DNA from: an uncultured Clostridia bacterium
Lineage (GTDB): Bacteria; Bacillota; Clostridia; TANB77; CAG-508
Length of the DNA: 64,000 bases
Assembly (NCBI GenBank): GCA_928721915.1
Contig: CAKMVZ010000003.1
Coordinates: 124,001 to 188,000 of the forward strand
Direction: 5' to 3'
Shown: in pieces, positions 1-9,300 of the stretch
How the letters are laid out: every line of letters starts with the position of its first letter
How positions within the stretch are numbered: the stretch's first letter is position 1
The notes under the pieces: generated by a model
Told to the model about the DNA's origin: nothing
Database searches by the model: none
What the model saw: the letters and a program-made list of their open reading frames with translations, nothing else
Program-made: the position numbers and the translations under genes

Positions 1-67
1 GAGTATAGATTTTTAACATATCATCAGTTTGCATTGCATTATATTTTGCGATATTAAATGATGCCAT
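1..67 (-). CDS. Partial CDS, unknown protein (N-terminus only)
   Basis: An open frame starts at ATG (67..65) and runs off the left edge. The 22 visible codons read MASFNIAKYNAMQTDDMLKI and on. A strong Shine-Dalgarno AAGAAGGTGG lies at the proper distance upstream (about 72-83), which supports translation. I do not recognise the family from so short a stretch. Confidence 0.6.
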   Translation of the reverse strand, partial: MASFNIAKYNAMQTDDMLKIYT

Positions 68-213
68 TTTTCCACCTTCTTTCTGCACAACATTATAGCA
101 TATATTCCTTGCTAATGAACAAAATATATTAAAAATTAAACATATTTTTTACTTATCACTTTTATTTGAAAGTTTTATATGTTTTATCTTAATTTATCTT
201 ATTATTCTATTAT

Positions 214-232
214 TTGACAGACATGTTATAAT
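214..232 (+). promoter_or_regulatory. Candidate extended -10 promoter
   Basis: TGTTATAAT at 224-232 is an extended -10 element. TTGACA at 214-219 is too close to serve as its -35. No plus-strand protein gene follows, so this would drive the short structured transcript proposed at 239-344. Confidence 0.4.
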
Positions 233-238
233 ATAGCA

Positions 239-344
239 AAGGAAGAGAATATTGATTATCGTAATATATATAGCTTTTTAAGTGAGGATATATTCGTAAT
301 CGTCTGAAATTATTATGGGAGATTTATTATAATGATCTCCTTTT
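239..344 (+). ncRNA. Candidate small structured RNA
   Basis: The transcript expected from the extended -10 just upstream would carry a long hairpin. GATTATCGTAATATA (254-268) pairs with TATATTCGTAATC (289-301) through about 13 base pairs with two bulges. A terminator-like hairpin follows (GGAGAT 318-323 with ATCTCC 335-340) and then TTTT. No protein gene lies on this strand here. I do not recognise a known RNA family. It could instead be a 5' or 3' regulatory region. Confidence 0.35.
318..344 (+). terminator. Intrinsic terminator
   Basis: A six base pair stem GGAGAT/ATCTCC with an 11-base loop is followed by TTTT on the plus strand. It would end the small plus-strand transcript and faces the end of the minus-strand gene at 357. 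Confidence 0.45.
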
Positions 345-356
345 CCTATTCCTTTT

Positions 357-686
357 TTATATATTAAGCATTCCCTGTTCTTCAAAAAATATGTATGCTT
401 CTTTTCCACCTAGTTTAAATGCTTCAAGAAGTTCAATGATTTTTAAACTATCATATAATCCTAACCATTCACAAAAAGCATCTGTTTCTTCTACATTAAA
501 TGAAGTTGGCTTTTCATCCTCAATAAATTCTCTTAATTTTGGATATTTTTCATATAAAGCATGGATTTTATCCATTATTCCTTTATAATCTTCTCTGTTT
601 GATAGTTTATCTTTAACATAAAAATTAAAATGTTCATTAAAAGCATCCTTATGCTCATTAATAAAACTATTCATCACTTTTTCCAT
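357..686 (-). CDS. Hypothetical protein, 109 aa
   Basis: A small, acidic, soluble-looking protein rich in E, K and F with no signal peptide or membrane segment. GGAGG lies nine bases before the ATG. The gene overlaps the end of the upstream gene (667-999) by 20 bases, so the two are co-transcribed and probably translationally coupled. I do not recognise the family. A paired accessory function with its neighbour is only an inference. Confidence 0.65.
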   Translation of the reverse strand: MEKVMNSFINEHKDAFNEHFNFYVKDKLSNREDYKGIMDKIHALYEKYPKLREFIEDEKPTSFNVEETDAFCEWLGLYDSLKIIELLEAFKLGGKEAYIFFEEQGMLNI

Positions 687-999
687 TTCTTAATTCCTCC
701 AGTTCTATTTCTATGTCTTTTTTTACATTCATTCCGTCTATAAAACCTATTTTATAAAATTTAGAATTCCAGAAATTACTTAAAAATGAAACATGTTCAA
801 ATAGAAAATCTTCTATTTCTCCTTCTAATTCTTTATAGAGTTCTCCAGGAATATAATTTAAGAGTTCTTTTAATTTGTCCTCCATTTCTTTTAATGATTT
901 TTTATACTCTGGACATTTTTTTATAATAATATGAGATATATCTTCATTTCTATCTTCATATAATTTTTCCAGTAAGGAACAATTTAATAATCTTTCCAT
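667..999 (-). CDS. Hypothetical protein, 110 aa
   Basis: A soluble, charged, probably helical protein (several LEE/KELL stretches). It is preceded by GGAGG and a good promoter at 1024-1052, and it is the first gene of a two-gene unit with 357-686. No motif identifies a function. Confidence 0.65.
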   Translation of the reverse strand: MERLLNCSLLEKLYEDRNEDISHIIIKKCPEYKKSLKEMEDKLKELLNYIPGELYKELEGEIEDFLFEHVSFLSNFWNSKFYKIGFIDGMNVKKDIEIELEELRNGKSDE

Positions 1000-1023
1000 A
1001 TATACTATACCTCCTATGGCAAT

Positions 1024-1052
1024 AGTATATATATAATTTTATTATTTGACAA
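1024..1052 (-). promoter_or_regulatory. Sigma-A type promoter of the two-gene unit
   Basis: On the minus strand TTGTCA (1052-1047) and TATACT (1029-1024) are separated by 17 bases. The -10 lies about 25 bases before the start codon at 999 and just ahead of its GGAGG. Confidence 0.55.
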
Positions 1053-1072
1053 ATGTGTGAAATTTTTCAAAT

Positions 1073-1100
1073 AAAAAGAACCGATAAAATTAATTATCAG
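1073..1100 (-). terminator. Intrinsic terminator after CPBP gene
   Basis: On the minus strand CTGATAA pairs with TTATCGG (one G-U pair) and is followed by TTCTTTTT. It sits 23 bases after the stop of the CPBP protease gene. Confidence 0.55.
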
Positions 1101-1122
1101 CTCTATATATTGTAATTTATTA

Positions 1123-1875
1123 TTACCTTATATATCTTTTATTTATATTTAAAATTAGTATTGATACTATTATTGTTACAATTAAAGTTATACAACAACT
1201 TAACAAACTATAATTAAATACAAATATTGCAGATAACCCATTTATTAAGCAATGAGTTAATATACAAGGAAATACACCTTTCGATACCTTTCTTATTGAT
1301 GCCAAAGCATAACATAAGGTTAAACACATTATTCCAAAAAGAAAATAGTTCATATTTGCATTTGCTGTTCCTCTTATAAAAAATATTGGTAAATGCCATA
1401 ACCACCAAATAATAGAAGTAAAGATTGTTGCTATATGAAATCCAAATTTCTTTTCCAATTCAGGTTGTAAAATCATTCTCCATCCAACTTCTTCATTGCC
1501 ACCACCAAATAACATCATTGGTAAAATTACTATAAGCATGAATATAGGAGCACCAAATTCAAATCCATTTATTGCACATCCCAAAACATAATAAATCACT
1601 ACAAATAAAATTACTAAAACATAAGTCCAAATGTTATGTTTTATATCAAATATATTTTTTAACCATTCTTTTAAATTCTTAACTTTGTTATTTCTCTTTA
1701 GAGATATATAAGAGGCAATAGTTGGAGAGAAACCCCCGATAATGTGCATAATCCTTAAAAATATATTATTTATTGTCAAGTTAAAAATTTGACTAATTAA
1801 AGCACAACCACCCCAAAATATTAGCATTATAACAAATGTTATTATTAAAAATTCTTTCACTAACTTTTTATTCAT
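1123..1875 (-). CDS. CPBP family intramembrane metalloprotease (CAAX/Abi type)
   Basis: A polytopic membrane protein of about 250 aa. It shows the family's conserved motifs: EEVGWR (the EExxxR motif) in the middle and WHLPIFF (the WHxPxxF-like motif) about 40 residues later, followed by a late-helix H/N motif (THCLINGLSA). Members are putative intramembrane proteases, often linked to bacteriocin self-immunity. I chose the internal ATG (MNKKLVKEF) because AGGAG lies five bases ahead of it. The gene is monocistronic, with a terminator downstream. Confidence 0.85.
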   Translation of the reverse strand: MNKKLVKEFLIITFVIMLIFWGGCALISQIFNLTINNIFLRIMHIIGGFSPTIASYISLKRNNKVKNLKEWLKNIFDIKHNIWTYVLVILFVVIYYVLGCAINGFEFGAPIFMLIVILPMMLFGGGNEEVGWRMILQPELEKKFGFHIATIFTSIIWWLWHLPIFFIRGTANANMNYFLFGIMCLTLCYALASIRKVSKGVFPCILTHCLINGLSAIFVFNYSLLSCCITLIVTIIVSILILNINKRYIR

Positions 1876-1933
1876 AAATACTCCTATCATCTCTACAACT
1901 TACTATCTTTTGTTACGATTATATAATAAATGA

Positions 1934-1957
1934 CAGATAATTTCAACTAATTATCTG
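1934..1957 (-). terminator. Hairpin after HTH gene (weak terminator)
   Basis: CAGATAATT and AATTATCTG form a nine base pair stem with a six-base loop just after the stop of the HTH gene. The following T-tract on the minus strand is interrupted. Confidence 0.45.
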
Positions 1958-1976
1958 CCCTTCTAATTGTAATTTG

Positions 1977-2492
1977 TTATTTATTCCTTTTTATAAATAG
2001 TATCCCTAATATTGAAGTAATTAGTATAACCATAATTGGTGCAACTTTAAAAAATACCCATTCAAATGCATGCCATATAGTTCCTATAACAGCCCACTCG
2101 GGATGACTATAATCCCAATTTTGATACGAACTACCTAATACTGTTAATAATATAAAAAGTAATATGATACATACATCCATAATTATTAAGAAGTTTATTG
2201 TCCTTTTTCTTTTTTGTTTTTGTTGCATAGATAGTTGTTCATTTATAACTTCTAATTTTTCTGATATTACTTTTAAATCATTCTTTTCCTTTTCATCGAT
2301 ATTTTCTCCCAAAATCGTACTAACAGGAGTATCAAATACCTCTGATATAGATATTAACATTTCAGCGTCTGGAACAGATAATCCTTGTTCCCATTTTGAA
2401 ATTGTTTGTCTAACTACATTTAATTTGATAGCTAGTTCTTCTTGTGAAAGTCCTTTATTTTTTCTTAAAGTTTTTAAATTATCTTTTAACAT
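1977..2492 (-). CDS. XRE-family HTH regulator with C-terminal membrane segments
   Basis: Residues 1-60 are a classic Cro/CI helix-turn-helix (LSQEELAIKLNVVRQTISKWEQGLSVPD). A charged linker follows (residues about 65-100), then two hydrophobic helices (about 103-125 and 145-168) that would tether it to the membrane. This layout is common in Bacillota regulators that control a neighbouring membrane protein, here perhaps the CPBP protease. AAGGAG lies ten bases before the ATG. A similar protein is encoded at 24301-24723. Confidence 0.85.
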   Translation of the reverse strand: MLKDNLKTLRKNKGLSQEELAIKLNVVRQTISKWEQGLSVPDAEMLISISEVFDTPVSTILGENIDEKEKNDLKVISEKLEVINEQLSMQQKQKRKRTINFLIIMDVCIILLFILLTVLGSSYQNWDYSHPEWAVIGTIWHAFEWVFFKVAPIMVILITSILGILFIKRNK

Positions 2493-2737
2493 ATAAAATT
2501 CACTCCTTTCTTTAAGTAAATTTTATTATAAAAGTTTCGTTGCTACAAGCAATGTGTTTTAACATTTTGTCAAACTACTGCTACTCTAATAATTCGCTAA
2601 ATTGACTATCTAATTTTTGTCAAGTCTTTTTAACGAATTTATTATATTATTTTTTTGTATGACAAACAAGCGAAAACGATATATTTTTTAAAAAATTGTA
2701 TCTTTTTCACTTCTTTTATGATAAAATTCAATTATAG

Positions 2738-3943
2738 TTAGTTTTCTAAGAATTGTTTATTATTTTTGCACATTGAATATAACATTCTTAGAATTTTAGT
2801 TGAACAAGCAGTTAGGCTTTCATAATAATGTTTGCCTTCTGCTTTTTTGTTTTGGTAATAAATATATACTGGATGTTCTGGATAATTTGAAGCACCTAAT
2901 TTTACTACCATTTGACTGCAATTAAACAATATATATCTTGCATATTTGTTTCCTCTTTTTGATATTGCTCCTTTTACATTTATACTTTTTCCAGACTGTT
3001 TGATTGTTGGATCAAGTCCACAGAAAGCTATTACTTCTTTTGGACTATTAAATCTTGTTATATCTCCTAATTCTCCAAGTATTTCAGCTGTTAATATTTC
3101 TCCAATCCCATAAAATGAATTGATTATTTCATAATATTGAGATTGTTTTGCTGTTTCTATCATTTTACTTCTCAATTCATTTATAATATTATTGTTATTT
3201 TGCACTATTTGAGCCATTTTTGAAAGATTATTTACATCGGAGTGTTCTTTATCAACTCCTGGATAAGAGTTAGCTGAAACTGTTTTTATTGTTGTGGCAA
3301 GTTTTTTATAAAAGTTTAAGTTTCTTCCATTTGTTTTGTATAAATTGTTATACAATGCATCAATTCTTTTTTCTTTTACTATTTCTGCGTGTGGAAATTC
3401 TTTAATAAAATTTAATGCTGTATCATCATAAATTCTTGTTGATTTAAAGATTTTCTCTAGTTCTGGAAAACATATATTTATCAATCTTTTGTATCTATTT
3501 TTACAACTTACATTGTTCTGTAACAAATAAAAATATTGTCTTGTCATTGCTTTTAAATTAGCATATAAGTCTTTTTTAGATAAATCGTGATATTTTACTT
3601 CGTTTACAAAAAACAACTTTGCTAACCTATAACAATCTTCTTTATCTGTTTTTGTTTTTCTAATAGTATCATAATTATTTTTTGTCGTTAAACTATTGAT
3701 AACTAAAGTATTAAATCCATTTTCTTTAAAGTATCTTTCTACTGGTAAATGGTATGTACCTGTTGATTCCATAAATACTGTTAAGTTTTCTGGGTTAATT
3801 TCTTTAATTTCTGCTTTTACTTTTTCAAAATCTTCTAAATTGTGCTTTATCTCTTTTGTGTCAATAAGTATTTCTCCATCATTATTCATAAGCATTATCA
3901 TACTCTTATTTTTAGCAACATCTACACTTAATACTGTTTTCAA
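2738..3943 (-). CDS. IS110-family transposase (DEDD/Transposase_20)
   Basis: The 401 aa protein has the two halves of IS110 enzymes. The N-terminal RuvC-like DEDD domain begins with VLSVDVAKNKSM and continues with FMESTGTY and TDKEDCYRLA. The C-terminal Transposase_20 region has IINSFYGIGEILTAEILGEL, FCGLDPTIKQSGKS and an SKRGNKYAR motif with the catalytic serine region. The start is TTG, with AGGTG upstream. The length is normal and the frame intact, so the element may be active. Family enzymes are guided by a bridge or seek RNA encoded next to the gene. Confidence 0.93.
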   Translation of the reverse strand: MKTVLSVDVAKNKSMIMLMNNDGEILIDTKEIKHNLEDFEKVKAEIKEINPENLTVFMESTGTYHLPVERYFKENGFNTLVINSLTTKNNYDTIRKTKTDKEDCYRLAKLFFVNEVKYHDLSKKDLYANLKAMTRQYFYLLQNNVSCKNRYKRLINICFPELEKIFKSTRIYDDTALNFIKEFPHAEIVKEKRIDALYNNLYKTNGRNLNFYKKLATTIKTVSANSYPGVDKEHSDVNNLSKMAQIVQNNNNIINELRSKMIETAKQSQYYEIINSFYGIGEILTAEILGELGDITRFNSPKEVIAFCGLDPTIKQSGKSINVKGAISKRGNKYARYILFNCSQMVVKLGASNYPEHPVYIYYQNKKAEGKHYYESLTACSTKILRMLYSMCKNNKQFLEN

Positions 3944-4045
3944 AATTATTCACCTACTTTCTTTTTGAACTTAAGTCTTTTACCTCTACTATTATTTCAT
4001 CAGGCTTGTTATATAGAGTCGATGCCCTCACTATCTAAAACTAAA
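3944..4045 (-). ncRNA. Candidate IS110 guide (bridge/seek) RNA in the transposase leader
   Basis: From the predicted start near 4042 to the transposase start there are about 100 non-coding bases with a local stem CTCTA/TAGAG and a shorter AGGGC/GCCT pairing. IS110-group elements carry their guide RNA on the transposase strand ahead of the gene, which matches this placement. The exact ends and the target-binding loops cannot be fixed from one copy. Confidence 0.45.
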
Positions 4046-4048
4046 TTA

Positions 4049-4076
4049 ATAATAGGAATAAAAGCCGAACTGTCAA
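4049..4076 (-). promoter_or_regulatory. Promoter for the IS110 leader/transposase
   Basis: On the minus strand TTGACA (4076-4071) and TATTAT (4054-4049) are separated by 16 bases. The start would be near 4042. Confidence 0.55.
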
Positions 4077-4146
4077 TTTCTTAGATTCAAAGACCTCTGT
4101 AATTTGATGTTCTAACTTAAATTCTAATGTAAATAATTTTACAACC

Positions 4147-4183
4147 AAAAAAATTAGATGTAAACTCTTTTATTTACATCTAA
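4147..4183 (-). terminator. Strong intrinsic terminator
   Basis: TTAGATGTAAA and TTTACATCTAA form an 11 base pair stem with an eight-base loop, followed on the minus strand by seven T. It ends the nuclease-like gene that stops at 4207. Confidence 0.8.
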
Positions 4184-4206
4184 CAGTATACCTGTAATTT
4201 GTAGCA

Positions 4207-5152
4207 TTAATATCTATAATATTGTTTTACTCTTTTATCTAGGCTATAATTTTTAAAAAGTTCTTGATATGTTAATACTGAATTCATAATTCTAAAATTA
4301 TTTGGTTTATTCTTATCCTTATTTAAAATTTGAACAATTTTTTTGTATTCTTCAGCATAATTTCTTAAAAAATCTTGATCTTTCCAACCATCAAATAGAA
4401 TAGTACCTAAAATCACTTCAAAATCCTCTCTAAGTTTTATTTTTTCATTAATATCCTTTTTATTATATATAAAGTTTTTTATTCCTAAATAATGTGATAT
4501 CATTTGTTTAATACCTGCAATATAATGTTTAGTGTAATCCTTTGAAATTAACATAATTTTATCTGTTTTTTCATCAATCATATACTCATTATTAATATTT
4601 AATTCTTCATATATATTTTTATATTCTTTTTTTACTATATAATGATTAGTCATAGAAAGATATTCTGAAAATTTCGCCTCCAAAAATAAAATTTTTTTGC
4701 TTTTATTTGATATTAAAACAATGTCCATATTTGAAGGACTATGATTTTTAAATACTTGGTTTTGAACTTCAAAATGCACTTCATCATATACAACATTATT
4801 TATAATTATTGGTTTTTTTTCTCAAATTATAAAAATGTAAAAAAGCACATAATGATGATGAATGAAGAACACTAATTCTTGTTTCTTCATTTCCAGAGCC
4901 ATTTATTGCTTCATTATATTTATCTTTTATATCGCTATTATCTTTTATTTCGAAAACATTTTCTATAATTGTCAATTTATCTTCATTCGTTACTGGTTTA
5001 TTTTTTTCTTTTTTTATAGAAAACATAAATGAATTTTCCGAATCCCTTTTCCATCTTGTATTATATGTATTTCTTATATACTCGTCTTTTATAAAACTAT
5101 AATCTATTGCTTTATATATTAATTTCATTTTTTTACTTTTAGGTACTTTCAT
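4207..5152 (-). pseudogene. PD-(D/E)xK nuclease-like protein, frameshifted at an A8 run
   Basis: Two frames (4796-5152 and 4207-4779) join into one protein of about 314 aa if one A is removed from the run of eight A (minus strand; T8 at 4813-4820). The joined sequence reads LRKKPIIINNVVYDEVHFEV with no gap. The second half holds D-I-V-L followed by LEAKF, the D...ExK layout of PD-(D/E)xK nucleases. It resembles PGN_0703-type putative restriction endonucleases, but that assignment is tentative. The break may be a fixed mutation, phase variation in the homopolymer, or a sequencing error. Confidence 0.6.
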
Positions 5153-5246
5153 TTAATTTTTTCCTCTCCAAATTACTGTTTTTAATATAATATCATAAAA
5201 AGACAAATTGCTCTATACTTTCGCATAAAGTAATTAAAATTGTAAT

Positions 5247-5864
5247 TTATATAATAGAAAACATTGCTATAATTGAAGCGAATATGTTTGATAATGCATG
5301 TATAAACCAACTAGGCAAAATTGAGCCATTTGCTTTTTTTTCGTTTACATATCCCATAGCATAAGCAATTATTCCTGTAAGTAATATAATAATCATTGCT
5401 TTAACAATTCCAACTAAACTAAAAAACATTATTCCATGTAGTAGTCCAAATATTATACTTTGAATTACATTTGCAACTCTAAATCCAAATTTATTTGATA
5501 ATCTTTTTAATAAAAACCCTCTAAAAAATATTTCTTCAGGTAAGGAAGTATTAAATATAGCATATATAAGTGCTGGTAGTAAGGCACTTATTCCTAATCC
5601 TTTGAATTCAGATGTAGCTGTTTCAATATCTTTTATCAAATAAAGAGTAATAATAGATACAGTCATAAAAACTAATGATATTATGATTGTATTTATCAAT
5701 GTTTTTTTTGTATTTTCTATTTTTTTTAAACCAATCCAACTAAAAAAATTTTCTTTTTTCTTTGCTGATATTAGCCACCAAATAAATGGTAAAGAACTAA
5801 TTAAAATTATTTCTATAATGCTACTTATTATTTTACTTACTAACATATAAATTTTCCATCCCAT
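5247..5864 (-). CDS. CPBP family intramembrane metalloprotease
   Basis: A membrane protein of 205 aa with the signature EEIFFR (EExxxR) at about residues 119-124 and FGLLHGIMFF (the FxxxH motif) about 35 residues later, then HALSN near the end. It is shorter than and different from the CPBP protein at 1123. It starts 15 bases after the stop of the SRPBCC gene, so the two share a transcript. The start is uncertain: an in-frame ATG six codons downstream also has a purine-rich leader. Confidence 0.82.
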   Translation of the reverse strand: MGWKIYMLVSKIISSIIEIILISSLPFIWWLISAKKKENFFSWIGLKKIENTKKTLINTIIISLVFMTVSIITLYLIKDIETATSEFKGLGISALLPALIYAIFNTSLPEEIFFRGFLLKRLSNKFGFRVANVIQSIIFGLLHGIMFFSLVGIVKAMIIILLTGIIAYAMGYVNEKKANGSILPSWFIHALSNIFASIIAMFSII

Positions 5865-5879
5865 CTTTTCAACAAATTA

Positions 5880-6278
5880 CTATTTATTTAACTCTTTTTC
5901 TAAATCTTTCATATATCTTTTCTGTTGACTCTTTAAATAAGACTTTGCTAACAGTTTCATAATAAAATTATTTACTTCTATTTCTTCTGTAAAGTCTAGT
6001 TCAATATTACCATTTGGAAGTTCTTTAAAAATACCAATCCATTTACCTTTTAAATTAGCATTTTCTAAATCAAATTTATACTCTTTTAACTTTTCTTTTG
6101 CAGTAATAGTAAAATATGTAGGAAAGTTATTTATAGTATATTCAACAAAATGTGTTTCATCTATTATTTCTATTTTAGATAAATCTGTTCTCCATTTATA
6201 ATTTGAATTATCTGTAATAATATTCCACAATTTATTTTTATCACAAGAAAATTGCTTTTTTATATTTGATTTAATCAT
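5880..6278 (-). CDS. SRPBCC-fold protein (polyketide cyclase/START-like)
   Basis: A 132 aa protein opening with MIKSNIKKQFSCDKNKLWNI, the typical beta-helix start of START-like ligand-binding folds (VWxIITDxxNYKWRTDLxxIE), and ending in a long C-terminal helix. It is co-transcribed with the CPBP gene. The true start is the second ATG, since the first ATG lies inside the GGAGG ribosome site. The ligand is unknown. Confidence 0.75.
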   Translation of the reverse strand: MIKSNIKKQFSCDKNKLWNIITDNSNYKWRTDLSKIEIIDETHFVEYTINNFPTYFTITAKEKLKEYKFDLENANLKGKWIGIFKELPNGNIELDFTEEIEVNNFIMKLLAKSYLKSQQKRYMKDLEKELNK

Positions 6279-6336
6279 CTTAACCTCCATAAATTACTAT
6301 TTCTCTTGTTTCCTATTATATTACAAAATCATTTTT

Positions 6337-9300
6337 TTAGCAACGCTCTGGAGAGTTCTTGTTTGGAGATTTCTCCTGTTTTTCTTCTTGTTCATCTCCT
6401 AATAATTCTTTATCTTGTTCAATTAGTTTTAACTCAATATTCAATGCTTCTAGTCTTTTTTCTTTATCTTTTAATTCTTGTTCTTGAGGAAATTCTTTTT
6501 GAACTTCTATTTTAGCATTTTCTAATTGATGATTAAGATTATCAATCCAATCTCTTTCGCCTGGAATATCTTTTTCTATACTTTCTAAACAATTATTGAT
6601 TCTTGTTATATTTCCAAAAGTATCTGTTCCAAGTTCAACCATATAATGATATTTATTTTTTAAAGTTAATTGAAAATTTTTTGAAAAGCTATTAAATGCT
6701 AATTTCATTTTAAATCCACGATATTCTCCTATTTCTTTTTCTTCCATACTCTTTAATTCTTTACAACATTCAAGTAATTTTTTACCTGCATTTTCTTTAT
6801 CAGAATATGTTTGATTATCAAATTTCATTGGAGAAAAACCATCTGCATTCGGTTTAGTATATTCTTGTAATTTCACTATATCTTCTTCCATTGCAGCAAT
6901 TCTTTCATTTGATTTTGCAATTTCTTGAGGAAAATACTTTAATGTCTTATCTTGCAAATCATATTTTTGACTCATGAAATTTTGTTTTAATAGCTTAAGT
7001 TTTGCAACCTCACTATCTAAATTTGTTTTTTCTAGTATTTTAGGATTACCAGTAGCTAGTGCTTTTATTTCTCCATAAGATAATGCCTTTTCATCAATAT
7101 CTTCCATAGTTCTCATTGGAGTCTTACTTGTCATTATTTGAGATATAAATTTTTGCTTTTGTTCTACTAATTGGTATAAATAAGCATCAAAAGTTCCTTC
7201 TGTTACATAAGAATAAACATGTACTTTTTCATTTTGATTTCCTTGTCTTATCATTCTCCCATTTCGTTGAGTTAAATCACTTGGTCTCCAGGGACAATCT
7301 AAATGATGTAAAGCAATTAATCTATCTTGTACATTTGTTCCTGCACCCATTTTTTGAGTAGAGCCTATTAAAACTCTAACATCTCCAGTTCTAACTTTAC
7401 TAAATAACTCTTTCTTTTTAGCTTCACTATCTGCTTCATGAATAAATGCAATTTCATTATCAGGAATACCTTTTTCAATTAATTTCTTTTTAATATCATT
7501 ATAAGCATCTAAAAAGCCATCTTGCTCATATCCTTTATTATCTTTAGGAGTAGATAAATCGCAGAATACTAATTGAGTAAGTTTATTATCCTGTCCTTTA
7601 GTATAAATATCATATATATTATCTACACAAGTTTTTACTTTACTTGTATCTGCATCTTCTAGAAGCGGATTGATTAATCTTTGATCTAATGCTAATTTTC
7701 TACCTTCATTTGTTATTTTTAGCATATTATCAATGTTTGCATCTACAGAACCATTTCTAATTCGTTCTGCTCTTTCTCCTAATTCTTTAACCATATCTTT
7801 TTGTATTTCACTTGGTTTTACTACAATATTATGATTTTCTACTTCAGGAGTTGGAAGATTTAATGTATCTGCTGTTTGAATGTCTGCTACCTCTTTGAAT
7901 AAAGCTATAAGTTCAGGTAAATTATGAAATTTTGCAAATCTCGTTTTACTTCTATAACCTGTACCTTCAGGAGCAAGTTCAATTGCAGTAACAGTTTCTC
8001 CAAAAGTAGATGCCCAATTATCAAAGTGTTCTAGTCCTTGATTTCTTAATCCATCATATTGTAAATACCTTTGCATTGTATATAACTCTACCATTGAATT
8101 ACTTACTGGAGTTCCTGTAGCAAAAACTGTACCTTTTCCATTAGTAATTTCATCTAAATATCTACATTTCATGAAGAGGTCAGAACTTTTTTGTGCTTCC
8201 GTTTGAGCTATACCTCCAACATTACGCATTTTAGTATATAAAAACAAATTCTTATAGTTATGTGCTTCATCGACAAATAATTTATCAATACCTAATTCTT
8301 CAAAAGTTACTACATCATCTTTTCTATCTTGAGTATTTAATTTTTCTAACTTATTTTCTAGTATTCTACGGCTTTTCTCTAATTGTTTAATTGTAAAGTT
8401 TTCTCCTCGTTCTCTTTTAGCGATATCTATACCTTTTAAAATATCAGATATTTGTTGTTCTAATTGTTCCCTTTGCCTTTCTATGCTCATTGGTATTTTT
8501 TCAAATTGAGAATGTCCTATAATTACTGCATCATAATCTCCTGTTGCAATTCTTGAACAAAACTTCTTTCTATTTTTAGTTTCAAAGTCTTTTTTCGTTG
8601 CAACTAATATATTAGCACTTGGATATAATTGTAAAAATTCACTTGCAAATTGCTCTATGATATGATTTGGCACAACAAATAATGATTTATTACATAAACC
8701 TAATCTTTTACTTTCCATTGCAGAAGCAACCATTTCAAAGGTTTTTCCTGCACCTACTTCATGAGCTAACAATACATTATTACCATATAAAACATGAGCT
8801 ATAGCATTTACTTGATGAGGTCGAAGTTTTATTTCAGGATTCATTCCAACAAAGTTTAAATGTGAGCCATCATACTCTCTAGGTCTTATTGAATTAAATC
8901 TATCATTATAGAGTCTAGTTAGTTTTTCCCTTCTTTCAGGTTCTTGCCATACCCAATCTAAAAAAGCTTGTTTAATACTATCTTGTTTAGCCTGTGCGAT
9001 TGCAGTCTCTTTTTTATTTAATACTCTTTGCTTTCTGCCTTCTTCATCTATAATAGTATCAAATATCTTTACATCTTTTAAGTTAAGAGTTTGCTCTATT
9101 ATTTTATAAGCATTTATTCTTCCTGTACCATAAGTAGAATATGCTTTTACATTACTTCTATCAGAACTTTTATTATCTATATACCATTCAGATGTAAAAT
9201 CATTATATCTAACCTTTATATCATATCTATTATAGGATGGTGTATCTAATAATTCGAACATAAATTGTCTTACAATATCTGTTGGTATCCATATAGCACC

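Larger units (their letters stand above)
2738..4140 (-). mobile_element. IS110-family insertion sequence (ends approximate)
   Basis: The element consists of one DEDD transposase gene plus a non-coding leader of about 200 bases that looks structured. IS110 elements usually lack long terminal inverted repeats and leave no clear target duplication, so I cannot place the ends. The right-hand limit is set by the terminator of the neighbouring gene (4147-4183), and the left-hand limit lies somewhere in 2500-2737. Confidence 0.7.
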
